Source: Sutterella sp.
Lineage (GTDB): Bacteria > Pseudomonadota > Gammaproteobacteria > Burkholderiales > Burkholderiaceae_F
NCBI GenBank assembly: GCA_003543795.1
Contig: DNBE01000140.1
Span: 1 to 7,445, forward strand
Direction: 5' to 3'
DNA: 7,445 nt
Of the stretch, positions 1 to 5,668 are shown piece after piece (position 1 is the first letter of the stretch; each line of letters begins with the position of its first letter). A program made the position numbers and the translations under genes. The notes below the pieces were generated by a model that searched no databases, had not been told where the DNA came from, and saw only the letters and a list, made by a program, of their open reading frames with translations.

Positions 1-402
1 CGCGCACGCGGTCGCGACAAACCAATAGCGACCCGGCCTGATGCGAAAGACAATCCAGGTGACAATCGCGGCCCAGACGGGCGCGGAGCTGATCGAAACC
101 ACAGTGCCGACCGCGACCCCCACTTCACGCACGGCATTAAAAAAGCAAAGTTGGTAAAAACAAATGCAACCGACCATCATCGCGAGGGTCTTTTTGGGAA
201 CGATGAACCACGGGGTTTTACTTTCGCCGTTGATCCGACACCAAATCCAAAGCGTTAAGGCACCGATGGCCATTCTCACTTCGGTGATGACGACAGGCGT
301 CGCGTCGCTAGGCGCGATTTGCTGCAAGGTCCCCGTGATGCTAAAAAATAAGCAACTCACAAGAATATAAAAAGGACCTTTCAAGCGAGAGACGGTGCGC
401 AT
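1..402 (-). CDS. EamA/DMT-family transporter, N-terminal part
   Basis: Reading the minus strand from the ATG at 402 gives 134 residues with no stop; the gene continues past the left edge. The protein starts MRTVSRLKGPFYILVSCLFF and shows about four hydrophobic segments (residues about 10-29, 36-55, 73-91 and 94-119). The stretch GVAVGTVVSISSAPVWAA (about 95-112) resembles the end of the first EamA repeat in drug/metabolite transporters, which usually have ten helices and about 300 residues. This would be an inner-membrane carrier of a small metabolite; the substrate cannot be read from the sequence. The start is the first ATG after an in-frame TAA four codons upstream. No clear Shine-Dalgarno site precedes it. 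The argH-like gene ends 71 bases upstream on the same strand with a terminator between, and no convincing promoter is visible in the gap, so expression may depend on read-through. Confidence 0.8.
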   Translation of the reverse strand, partial: MRTVSRLKGPFYILVSCLFFSITGTLQQIAPSDATPVVITEVRMAIGALTLWIWCRINGESKTPWFIVPKKTLAMMVGCICFYQLCFFNAVREVGVAVGTVVSISSAPVWAAIVTWIVFRIRPGRYWFVATACA

Positions 403-416
403 TTGGTTTACTTATC

Positions 417-457
417 AAAAACGGGGCCGACGGCATTCATTCGAACGGCCCCGTTTT
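417..457 (-). terminator. Intrinsic terminator of the argininosuccinate lyase-like gene
   Basis: A perfect 12-bp inverted repeat (AAAACGGGGCCG at 418-429, CGGCCCCGTTTT at 446-457) encloses a 16-base loop. On the minus strand the GC-rich stem is followed by five T residues, 17 bases after the stop codon of the lyase-like gene. The symmetric A/T flanks would let it act weakly on the other strand too. It lies just upstream of the transporter start at 402. Confidence 0.85.
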
Positions 458-473
458 GTTGGTCAAAAGGCCG

Positions 474-1985
474 TTACTTCTTCAATAACTTCGCGACTTC
501 GGCGTCACAAGCGGCAAGCGCTTTTTCGACCGCCTTTTCGCGATTAGCAAGGGTCTTCTTATTGGCCTTCAAATTGGCTTCCAAGATGCCCAATTGACGC
601 TTAACTTCTTTAGGCGCGGAACCGCCTTCGACGGCGCGAAGACTCACGCTACGAGCGGGGTCGAGTGCGTCCTTGATGTCGGATTCCGACATCTTGGAAT
701 CTTTCTTAAAGAGTTTTTGCGTAATCTTATTGAGAATCTTGCGATCGATTTCGTTTGCCTTTAAGCCGTGAACGAGCATGTATTCGACGACGTCGGCTAC
801 GATTTCGTGAGCGGCGCGGAAGCTAAAGCCGTCGATTCTCACGAGGAAGTTCGCAAGCTCCGTAACCGTGCAGAAGTTTGCCGCGGCCTTTTTGACCATG
901 ACGTCTTTTTTAACTTTCATGCCCGTGACCGTCGCGGACAAGATACGCATCGCGGCAATCGATTCTTCAACACAAGGCCAGAACGGCGTCTGTTGATCTG
1001 CGACTTCGACCGTAAAGGTGTAGGGAACGCCTTTGACCGTCATCCACACCGCGTCGGCATCGGCTTTGATGCGAGAAGCCATGCTTCTGAGGCTTTCGAA
1101 CGTCCACGGGTTTTTCTTTTGCGGCATGATCGAAGAGCACGCGGCGACCGCGTCGCGCACTTCTAAGTAGCCGTACTCCGGCGTCGACCAAATCCACAAA
1201 TCCATCGCGAGGCGACTGATCGTCAAACCGAAATCAGCCAAGTCGTGCGCGATTTCAACCATGTAGTCGCGACTTCCGACGCAGTCGATCGAGTTTTCGA
1301 CAAGACCGTCAAAGCCCATAAGCTTCGTCGTGTAACGGCGATCGATATTCCACGTCGTCGACCCCATCGAGGTGCCGCCGAGGGCGTTTAAGTTAAGACG
1401 CGCGTAGGCTTCTTCCAAGCGAGCGTAGGCGCGGTCAAGAGAGGCTAAAACGGCGCTCAAATAGTGCGCGAACGTAATCGGTTCGGAAGGTTGCAAGTGG
1501 GTGTAGCCGCTCATGACGGCGTCGGTATTATTTTTCGCGAGCGTCAAAAGCGTTTCGCGAAGCGCGATATAGGCGCGACAGACTTCGAAGTACGCCGCGC
1601 GAGCTTCTAAGCGCTCGGCAGCGGCATGAAGGTCGTTACGGGAACGCGCTGTATGTTGCTGGCCGCCCACTTCGAGACTCGTCTTCGTGATTAAATAGTT
1701 TTCAAGATTAAAGTAGATTTCTTCCAAATCGGTACGCATCTTGAAAGTGGGTTCATCACCCATATCGCCCATGTCTTTGGCAACTTTCAAAATCTTTCTC
1801 GCAGCGTCTTTACCGATGATCTTTTGTTTGGCGAGCATCAAAACGTGCGCTTTGTTGCAAAGCACATAGTGACGGAAAGCGCGTTTGATCTCAACGGGGG
1901 TCAATTGCGGTCCGACTAAGTATTGCATGACTTCGGGTGCGGGCGGCTCTTTGATTTTGCCGCGAAGATGGGCTTCTTTGGCCAT
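474..1985 (-). CDS. Argininosuccinate lyase-family enzyme (ArgH-like, divergent)
   Basis: The 503-residue protein belongs to the fumarase/aspartase superfamily, nearest the argininosuccinate lyase branch. Visible family blocks are HTARSRND (111-118), SGYTHLQPSEPITFAHY (159-175), NALGGTSMG (200-208) and the signature loop SSIMPQKKNP (284-293), which holds the catalytic serine. Members of this branch cleave or form a C-N bond with release or use of fumarate. True ArgH makes arginine from argininosuccinate. Several ArgH hallmarks are altered: no N-terminal WGGRF motif, HTARSRNDL instead of HTGRSRNDQ, EEIYFNLE where ArgH has EDxHxxIE, and Cys283 where glycine precedes the serine pair. It is also about 40 residues longer than typical ArgH, with a lysine-rich, probably helical C-terminus. 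No argG or other arginine gene is next to it. The family assignment is firm; arginine biosynthesis as its role is only one possibility. The start at 1985 was preferred to an ATG 11 codons upstream because a good ribosome-binding site precedes it. Confidence 0.82.
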   Translation of the reverse strand: MAKEAHLRGKIKEPPAPEVMQYLVGPQLTPVEIKRAFRHYVLCNKAHVLMLAKQKIIGKDAARKILKVAKDMGDMGDEPTFKMRTDLEEIYFNLENYLITKTSLEVGGQQHTARSRNDLHAAAERLEARAAYFEVCRAYIALRETLLTLAKNNTDAVMSGYTHLQPSEPITFAHYLSAVLASLDRAYARLEEAYARLNLNALGGTSMGSTTWNIDRRYTTKLMGFDGLVENSIDCVGSRDYMVEIAHDLADFGLTISRLAMDLWIWSTPEYGYLEVRDAVAACSSIMPQKKNPWTFESLRSMASRIKADADAVWMTVKGVPYTFTVEVADQQTPFWPCVEESIAAMRILSATVTGMKVKKDVMVKKAAANFCTVTELANFLVRIDGFSFRAAHEIVADVVEYMLVHGLKANEIDRKILNKITQKLFKKDSKMSESDIKDALDPARSVSLRAVEGGSAPKEVKRQLGILEANLKANKKTLANREKAVEKALAACDAEVAKLLKK

Positions 1986-1992
1986 GAGAAAT

Positions 1993-1999
1993 TCTCCTT
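1993..1999 (-). promoter_or_regulatory. Shine-Dalgarno site fixing the lyase start
   Basis: On the minus strand AAGGAGA lies seven bases before the ATG at 1985. The alternative upstream ATG (2018) has no comparable site, so translation most likely starts at MAKEAHL. Confidence 0.8.
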
Positions 2000-2026
2000 G
2001 GGAAAAAGAAATGAACAACGATTGTG

Positions 2027-2056
2027 ATTGTAATCGCTAACGAATTGACAAACCAA
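2027..2056 (-). promoter_or_regulatory. Probable sigma-70 promoter of the lyase-like gene
   Basis: A -10 element TACAAT (2027-2032) is preceded by TTGGTT (2051-2056) at 18 bases. A better hexamer, TTGTCA (2046-2051), is only 13 bases away, so the -35 is uncertain. Predicted transcription starts near 2020, about 35 bases before the start codon and upstream of the Shine-Dalgarno site. The -10 sits in an imperfect dyad (CGATT at 2019-2023, AATCG at 2032-2036). No recognisable ARG box is seen. Confidence 0.5.
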
Positions 2057-2073
2057 TGAAAACCGAGGGTATG

Positions 2074-2106
2074 AAAAAAGCGAATCACTTTGTTTGATTC
2101 GCTTTT
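2074..2106 (-). terminator. Intrinsic terminator of the AI-2E-family gene
   Basis: A perfect 12-bp inverted repeat (AAAAGCGAATCA at 2076-2087, TGATTCGCTTTT at 2095-2106) encloses a 7-base loop. It is followed on the minus strand by six T residues, and begins about ten bases after the stop codon at 2116. It isolates the AI-2E gene from the lyase-like gene downstream. Confidence 0.88.
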
Positions 2107-2115
2107 ATAGTCGCT

Positions 2116-3294
2116 TTAAGACTTGCGGCCGCTACCGAAAGTTTTCGGGTGATTTCGTCTCGGGGGATTCCGAGGCGCGGTCGTTGCCTGCGTCGGGCGA
2201 TTCATCTGCGGATTGGGTTCGGGAGCTTTCTTTTGAAGGAGCTTTCTTAAGTTCGAGCGAGAGCGCCTCCCGAGCCAAATCTTAAACATGGAGACCCCGA
2301 CCGCGAGCACCACGGGACCGATGATAAGACCCAAAATACCGAACGCGATAACGCCGCCGAAAACGCCCAAAAAGACAAGCGACAAGGGTAAGGGCGAACC
2401 GCGGGCGATCAAAAGGGGCTTTAAGAAATTGTCGACGCTAGCGACCGCCAAAAGTCCCCAAAGCACCATGAAAACCGCCATACCGATTTCGTGCTGGGAA
2501 TATAGCCAAAACGCGACCGGCCCCCAAACCAAAGGCGGTCCGACGGGAACGACCGAAAGCACGAAGACGGCGATGGAAAGTAAAAGAGCGCCTGGCACGC
2601 CCGCGATCGCGAAGCCGATGAAAGCGACGATCGCTTGCCCTAGGGCCGTTCCGACGATACCGTAAACGACGCTACGCGTGGTCGTGACCGCGATGACCGA
2701 AAATTCCGCGCTTAAGTCGCCCGAGACACGTTCGAGGAATTCGAGCACCTTGCGCGCGATGATTTCGCCGTCTTTATAAAAGAAGAAGCTAATTAAAACG
2801 ACGAGAATAATCTGAACGAGGCTTTTACCGATAACGACCGCGAAATTTAAAACTTCCTGGCTGATCGGATTGATGATTTTTTCGGCAATGCCCGCAATCG
2901 CCGCGGGCTCGATCGTGAAAACGAATTCTTTTTGTAACCAAGGGCCGATATAAGGAATCGTCTCGATCCAGGTCGGCATCGTGAAGTTTTTAAGGGCGTT
3001 CGTTAAGTTCGTGACGGCGCCCGGTAACTGTTGCGCGATGATGATTGAGATAAGCGAGAGCGGAATGATGACGCAAAAGGTGAGAATGAGCACCATCAAA
3101 AAGCTCGAGATGATTTTTTTGTCTTGGCAGAAATTATTTAAGCGCAAAAATAACGGCCAACTGACGACCACGATAATGGCCGACAACAAAATCGCCGTCA
3201 TAAACGGTTGGACGACAAGATAACAGCCGAACGCAATAAGTGCGCCGCAAGCAAAACGAATGAGTATGTCTGCTCTTTCGCTGAAATCAATCAT
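2116..3294 (-). CDS. AI-2E family membrane transporter
   Basis: The 392-residue integral membrane protein has hydrophobic segments at about 11-29, 31-50, 61-88, 150-173, 207-233, 234-263, 268-287 and 303-340. The family's characteristic C-terminal block is clear: VVPVGPPLVWGP (248-259), DNFLKPLLIARGSPLPLS (288-305) and GVFGGVIAFGILGLIIGPV (310-328). A soluble loop spans about 90-148. Members of this family (formerly UPF0118/PerM) have been linked to autoinducer-2 export and to sodium or lithium/proton antiport, so the substrate here is unknown. The last 50 residues form a polar tail rich in Pro, Arg and Lys, presumably cytoplasmic. The start was set at the ATG at 3294 (MIDFSERADIL) because the longer reading from 3342 would begin upstream of the best -10 element (3333-3338). 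It is transcribed divergently from the BadF-type gene and closed by its own terminator. Confidence 0.87.
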   Translation of the reverse strand: MIDFSERADILIRFACGALIAFGCYLVVQPFMTAILLSAIIVVVSWPLFLRLNNFCQDKKIISSFLMVLILTFCVIIPLSLISIIIAQQLPGAVTNLTNALKNFTMPTWIETIPYIGPWLQKEFVFTIEPAAIAGIAEKIINPISQEVLNFAVVIGKSLVQIILVVLISFFFYKDGEIIARKVLEFLERVSGDLSAEFSVIAVTTTRSVVYGIVGTALGQAIVAFIGFAIAGVPGALLLSIAVFVLSVVPVGPPLVWGPVAFWLYSQHEIGMAVFMVLWGLLAVASVDNFLKPLLIARGSPLPLSLVFLGVFGGVIAFGILGLIIGPVVLAVGVSMFKIWLGRRSRSNLRKLLQKKAPEPNPQMNRPTQATTAPRNPPRRNHPKTFGSGRKS

Positions 3295-3332
3295 GGGACT
3301 CTCGCAAGCAAAGACGTATTGAAGTACTCTAC

Positions 3333-3361
3333 ATTGTAACAAACCGCGGGCGAAGCTTTAA
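3333..3361 (-). promoter_or_regulatory. Probable promoter of the AI-2E-family gene
   Basis: On the minus strand a -10 element TACAAT (3333-3338) lies 17 bases after a weak -35-like TTAAAG (3356-3361). Transcription would begin near 3326, giving a leader of about 30 bases before the ATG at 3294. This supports the shorter protein start. Confidence 0.5.
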
Positions 3362-3401
3362 GGAGATTTGCGAGACATTTCAAAGAGATTGCCTCGCCCT
3401 T

Positions 3402-3410
3402 TGTTAGAAT
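3402..3410 (+). promoter_or_regulatory. Probable extended -10 promoter of the BadF-type gene
   Basis: TGTTAGAAT reads as an extended -10 element (TGn followed by TAGAAT at 3405-3410), with no good -35 at normal spacing. A 12-base dyad GAATCAAGATTC (3407-3418) overlaps its downstream edge and the expected start of transcription near 3417. The GTG start codon follows about 30 bases later. Confidence 0.42.
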
Positions 3411-3446
3411 CAAGATTCGTGCTAATGAGAAAAAGGCGATAAAAAA

Positions 3447-4424
3447 GTGACGTATTTCATCGGATGTGACGGGGGTTCGACCAAAACCGAATGGGTGCTT
3501 TGTGATGAATCGGGGTACCTCTTATCGCATCGCGCTTTCGGCGGCTGCAATATCGCCTACCTCGGAATCGACGGCTTTCTATCCTTTATGGATGAAAGTC
3601 TCACGACGGTTTTAAGTGACGCGGGCGTAGCCCCGGAAGCCGTGACGGGCGCGATGTTCGGTCTTACGACTTATGGGGAAGTCTCGGGAAGCGAAGAAGC
3701 GGTACCCGCCTTTTTAGAAAAAAAGCTCCCGAAAGCACGACTCACCGTTCGAAACGACGCGGTCGCGGGTTGGGCAGGGTCCTTGGCCTGCGAAGCGGGG
3801 ATTCATTTGGTTGCGGGAACGGGGTCGATTGCTTACGGGCAGGACGAATCAGGCAGCGAAGCGCGGGCTGGTGGCTGGTCGATTTTATTTGCAGACGAGG
3901 GTTCATGCTCCTGGGTCGGGCGAGAACTCATAAATCGCTTTGTCAGACAAGCCGACGGCAGAAGTCCGAAAACGGCGCTCTACGCGGAACTTAAAACCCG
4001 ACTCGGATTCGCGGACGATATTTTGATGGCGGGTTTTTTAGAAGAAAACGTAAGGCTAGACTCAACCCTTTTAGCGAAATTGCAATTAACGGCGCTCGAT
4101 TTAGCCAAAGCGGGCGACGTAAGCGCACTTGAAATTTACGAAAACGCCGCAAAAGAATTAACCGACTTGGCTTGTGCCGTCAGACGTCAATTGCGCTTTG
4201 AAACAAACTCCGTGCGGGTTTCTTACTTCGGAGGCCTTTTTGCGGGTAAAGACGTGATTCTCGCGCCTTTGGCTCGCGAAATGCGGAAAGCGGGCTTTAC
4301 GCTTTGCGCGCCGCGTTTTAGCCCCGTCGTGGGGGCTTTGGGGCTTGCCGCCAAAGGTGCGTTAGAGCCCGAAAAAATCGCGTTGATGCTAAGCGAAATC
4401 ACTCAGCGTTTAGCGCAAGAGTAG
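3447..4424 (+). CDS. BadF/BadG/BcrA/BcrD-type ATPase, N-acetylglucosamine kinase-like
   Basis: The 325-residue soluble protein has the ASKHA (actin/hexokinase/Hsp70) ATPase fold. The N-terminal phosphate-1 loop is GCDGGSTKTEW (6-16). An acidic NDA (103-105) corresponds to the catalytic aspartate region of sugar kinases. The phosphate-2 loop is VAGTGSIAYG (122-131), followed by GGW (142-144) and DEGS (150-153). A C-terminal adenosine-type motif YFGGLFAG (260-267) and VVGALGLAAKGA (294-305) complete the fold. Length and motif order match the N-acetylglucosamine kinase branch better than benzoyl-CoA or 2-hydroxyacyl-CoA dehydratase activators, which carry a CxxC-type iron-sulfur site that is absent here. 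It probably phosphorylates an amino sugar, perhaps from peptidoglycan recycling, but no neighbouring amino-sugar gene confirms this. The start is GTG, preceded by AAAGG (3432-3436) at ten bases. It is transcribed away from the AI-2E gene. Confidence 0.82.
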   Translation: MTYFIGCDGGSTKTEWVLCDESGYLLSHRAFGGCNIAYLGIDGFLSFMDESLTTVLSDAGVAPEAVTGAMFGLTTYGEVSGSEEAVPAFLEKKLPKARLTVRNDAVAGWAGSLACEAGIHLVAGTGSIAYGQDESGSEARAGGWSILFADEGSCSWVGRELINRFVRQADGRSPKTALYAELKTRLGFADDILMAGFLEENVRLDSTLLAKLQLTALDLAKAGDVSALEIYENAAKELTDLACAVRRQLRFETNSVRVSYFGGLFAGKDVILAPLAREMRKAGFTLCAPRFSPVVGALGLAAKGALEPEKIALMLSEITQRLAQE

Positions 4425-4457
4425 ACGCCTAACTCTTTGAAAAATAAACAAAAAGAA

Positions 4458-4489
4458 GAATCCGAAAGTCGGATTCAAAAAGTGGTTTT
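4458..4489 (+). terminator. Possible terminator hairpin after the BadF-type gene
   Basis: A perfect 8-bp stem (GAATCCGA 4458-4465, TCGGATTC 4469-4476) with a 3-base loop lies 33 bases after the stop codon. Going rightward it is followed by AAAAAGTGG before a short T run (4486-4489), so it is not a textbook terminator. The T-rich tail is better on the minus strand, where no gene is seen to end. It may act with the flanking A and T tracts as a longer interrupted stem. Confidence 0.35.
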
Positions 4490-4510
4490 GTCGCATTGAC
4501 GGGCGACAAA
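4487..4510 (+). repeat. Inverted repeat around the pyrB -35 element
   Basis: TTTGTCGC (4487-4494) and GCGACAAA (4503-4510) form a perfect 8-bp inverted repeat. Its 8-base centre contains most of the TTGACG hexamer. There is no adjacent T run, so it is unlikely to be a terminator. The position suggests a repressor or activator site, but no cognate protein is identified. Confidence 0.5.
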
Positions 4511-4525
4511 CATCGGCGGTAGAAT
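4496..4525 (+). promoter_or_regulatory. Sigma-70 promoter of the pyr operon
   Basis: TTGACG (4496-4501) and TAGAAT (4520-4525) are separated by 18 bases, each one or two bases from consensus. Transcription would start near 4531-4533, directly ahead of the attenuator and about 180 bases before pyrB. A second small dyad, GCGGTAGAATACCGC (4516-4530), is centred on the -10. Confidence 0.72.
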
Positions 4526-4540
4526 ACCGCAATTTATCAA

Positions 4541-4577
4541 GACCCTTTAAACAAAGTCCCGTGAGACTTTCAAGGGC
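4541..4577 (+). promoter_or_regulatory. PyrR-binding loop (anti-antiterminator) of the pyr attenuator
   Basis: The RNA folds into a lower stem CCCTT/AAGGG (4543-4547 with 4572-4576), an internal loop UAAAC on the 5' side, an upper stem AAAGUC/GACUUU (4553-4558 with 4565-4570) and a hexaloop CCGUGA. The stretch AGUCCCGUGAGACU (4555-4568) matches the known PyrR site ARUCCNGNGAGGYU except for one base. That change (A4566) stays paired with U4557, so it is compensated. In the known mechanism PyrR with UMP stabilises this hairpin, which blocks the antiterminator and allows termination. The regulator gene itself is not in this window. Confidence 0.85.
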
Positions 4578-4626
4578 AGCTTCGCGGCTTAAAGCCAAAT
4601 AGTCGTGCGCCTTCTTGTACTCACGG
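4559..4626 (+). promoter_or_regulatory. Antiterminator of the pyr attenuator
   Basis: The 3' half of the PyrR-binding loop can pair with the 5' arm and loop of the terminator: CCGUGAG (4559-4565) with CUCACGG (4620-4626), CAAG (4571-4574) with CUUG (4614-4617), GGC (4575-4577) with GCC (4609-4611), and two further G-C pairs (4579-4580 with 4607-4608). Small loops and bulges interrupt the helix. It excludes both the PyrR-binding loop and the terminator, as expected for the PyrR switch. Found by eye; no energy was calculated. Confidence 0.7.
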
Positions 4627-4642
4627 TACGGGAAGGCTTTTT
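4609..4642 (+). terminator. Attenuator terminator in the pyrB leader
   Basis: GCCTTCTTGTAC (4609-4620) pairs along 12 positions with GTACGGGAAGGC (4626-4637), with two central G-U pairs and a 5-base loop TCACG. Five T residues (4638-4642) follow at once. It lies 70 bases before the pyrB start, so termination here would switch off pyrB-pyrC-carA. Confidence 0.87.
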
Positions 4643-4711
4643 CTTACGGGCTTTGTCTCAAAGGGTCGAGATTAAAGGCGATTTTCTTTTTGACATACCG
4701 GAGACGACCAC

Positions 4712-5668
4712 ATGGCCATTACGAAGTCAGCCTTGCTCGGACGAGACATCCTCGATATCGCGAGCCTGACCGTCGAGGAAATCGAGCTCATCCTTCATAC
4801 GGCAACCCAAATGAAGAAGGTGCTCGAGCGAGACGAGAAAAAACTGCCGCTTCTTCGCGGTAAATCTATCATCAATCTCTTTTACGAAGCGTCGACCCGC
4901 ACGAGAACGTCTTTCGAACTCGCGGGGAAATATCTCGGCGCAGACGTCATCAATATCAATACCGCGGCTTCGAGCGTCGCCAAGGGCGAATGCTTACGCG
5001 ACACGGTATTAACGTTTCAGTCGATGAATTGCGACGCGATTGTCATTCGCTCGCCTGTCGAAGGGGCGCCGAAATACGCGGCGTCGATTGCCCGCCCGGT
5101 CGTTTTAAACGCGGGTGACGGCGCGCACGCTCATCCGACGCAAGCGCTACTTGACCTCTTAACGATTCGCGAAACGGGTAAAGACTTTAAAGGCCTCAAG
5201 ATGGTGATTTTGGGCGACATTCTTTACTCGCGCGTCGCGCGCTCCAATATCGCCGCATGGAATAAGTTGGGCGCGGACGTCCATATCGCGGGCCCCGTGC
5301 CTCTTTTGCCGCATGACGCGCAAGCGCTCGGCGTTACCGTTCATAACCGTATCGAAGAAGCGCTCGAAGGCGCGGACGTCGTCGACGTCCTTCGCATTCA
5401 GCTTGAACGCCAAAAGAAAGGGCTATTCCCCTCGACACGCGAATACTCGCGCATCTTCGGGCTTAACGAAAAGCGCCTCGCGCTTGCCAAACCCGACGTC
5501 ACCCTCATTCACCCCGGCCCCATGAATCGCGGACTTGAAATCTCTTGGGAGCTCGGCTACTGCGAGCAAGCCAAGATTCGAGAAGAAGTCCATAACGGCG
5601 TAGCCGTTCGCATGGCGCTTTTATACCTGACGCTTATCGGAGGAGACGAAATTGAAAACATTGATTAA
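4712..5668 (+). CDS. pyrB: Aspartate carbamoyltransferase catalytic subunit
   Basis: The 318-residue cytoplasmic enzyme condenses carbamoyl phosphate with aspartate to N-carbamoyl-aspartate, the committed step of pyrimidine synthesis. The N-terminal carbamoyl-phosphate domain holds STRTRTSFE (61-69), the loop SVAKGEC (88-94) whose lysine reaches into a neighbouring active site, and HPTQALLDLLTI (141-152). The aspartate domain holds the GD-LYSRVARSN region (168-179), LRIQ (227-230) and HPGPMNRG (267-274). All key residues are present, and the length is normal for a catalytic chain that works as a trimer. There is no regulatory pyrI here, in keeping with control by the PyrR leader. The ATG is preceded by GGAG (4700-4703) at eight bases. 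Its last 17 bases overlap pyrC. Confidence 0.97.
   Translation: MAITKSALLGRDILDIASLTVEEIELILHTATQMKKVLERDEKKLPLLRGKSIINLFYEASTRTRTSFELAGKYLGADVININTAASSVAKGECLRDTVLTFQSMNCDAIVIRSPVEGAPKYAASIARPVVLNAGDGAHAHPTQALLDLLTIRETGKDFKGLKMVILGDILYSRVARSNIAAWNKLGADVHIAGPVPLLPHDAQALGVTVHNRIEEALEGADVVDVLRIQLERQKKGLFPSTREYSRIFGLNEKRLALAKPDVTLIHPGPMNRGLEISWELGYCEQAKIREEVHNGVAVRMALLYLTLIGGDEIENID
5639..5654 (+). promoter_or_regulatory. Strong ribosome-binding site and TTG start of pyrC
   Basis: GGAGGAG (5639-5645) lies inside the end of pyrB, six bases before a TTG codon at 5652. The protein from this TTG (MKTLIKGGRLVDPSQ) begins exactly as dihydroorotases do, and no ATG or GTG nearby fits better. The site indicates translational coupling to pyrB. 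Confidence 0.88.

Noticed and set aside
768..1166. 132-codon plus-strand frame inside the lyase-like gene
   Set aside because: Its composition, rich in Arg, Asp and His, is that of an antisense shadow of a GC-rich gene; the opposite strand carries recognisable lyase motifs throughout.
1986..2018. Eleven-residue extension of the lyase-like protein
   Set aside because: The Shine-Dalgarno site AAGGAGA lies within it, spaced for the ATG at 1985.
1985..2115. ArgR operator upstream of the lyase-like gene
   Set aside because: No TGAAT/ATTCA-type ARG box could be found between the two genes.
3295..3342. Sixteen-residue N-terminal extension of the AI-2E protein
   Set aside because: It would start upstream of the best -10 element and adds a Cys-containing segment without a ribosome site; the start at 3294 fits the family better.
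4487..4510. Inverted repeat as a terminator of the BadF-type gene
   Set aside because: No T run follows on the plus strand and the repeat overlaps the promoter hexamer, so an operator reading is preferred.
4561..4602. Short leader peptide (GTG to TAG) in the pyrB leader
   Set aside because: The GTG is in the PyrR hexaloop, has no ribosome site, and shows no pyrimidine-sensing logic; the RNA structure explains the region better.
4690..4695. Perfect -35-like TTGACA just before pyrB
   Set aside because: No -10 element lies at 16-19 bases; the position falls at the pyrB ribosome site and start codon.
4615..4863. Plus-strand reading frame overlapping the attenuator and pyrB start
   Set aside because: It begins in the terminator stem at a TTG with no ribosome site, runs out of frame through pyrB, and resembles no known protein.
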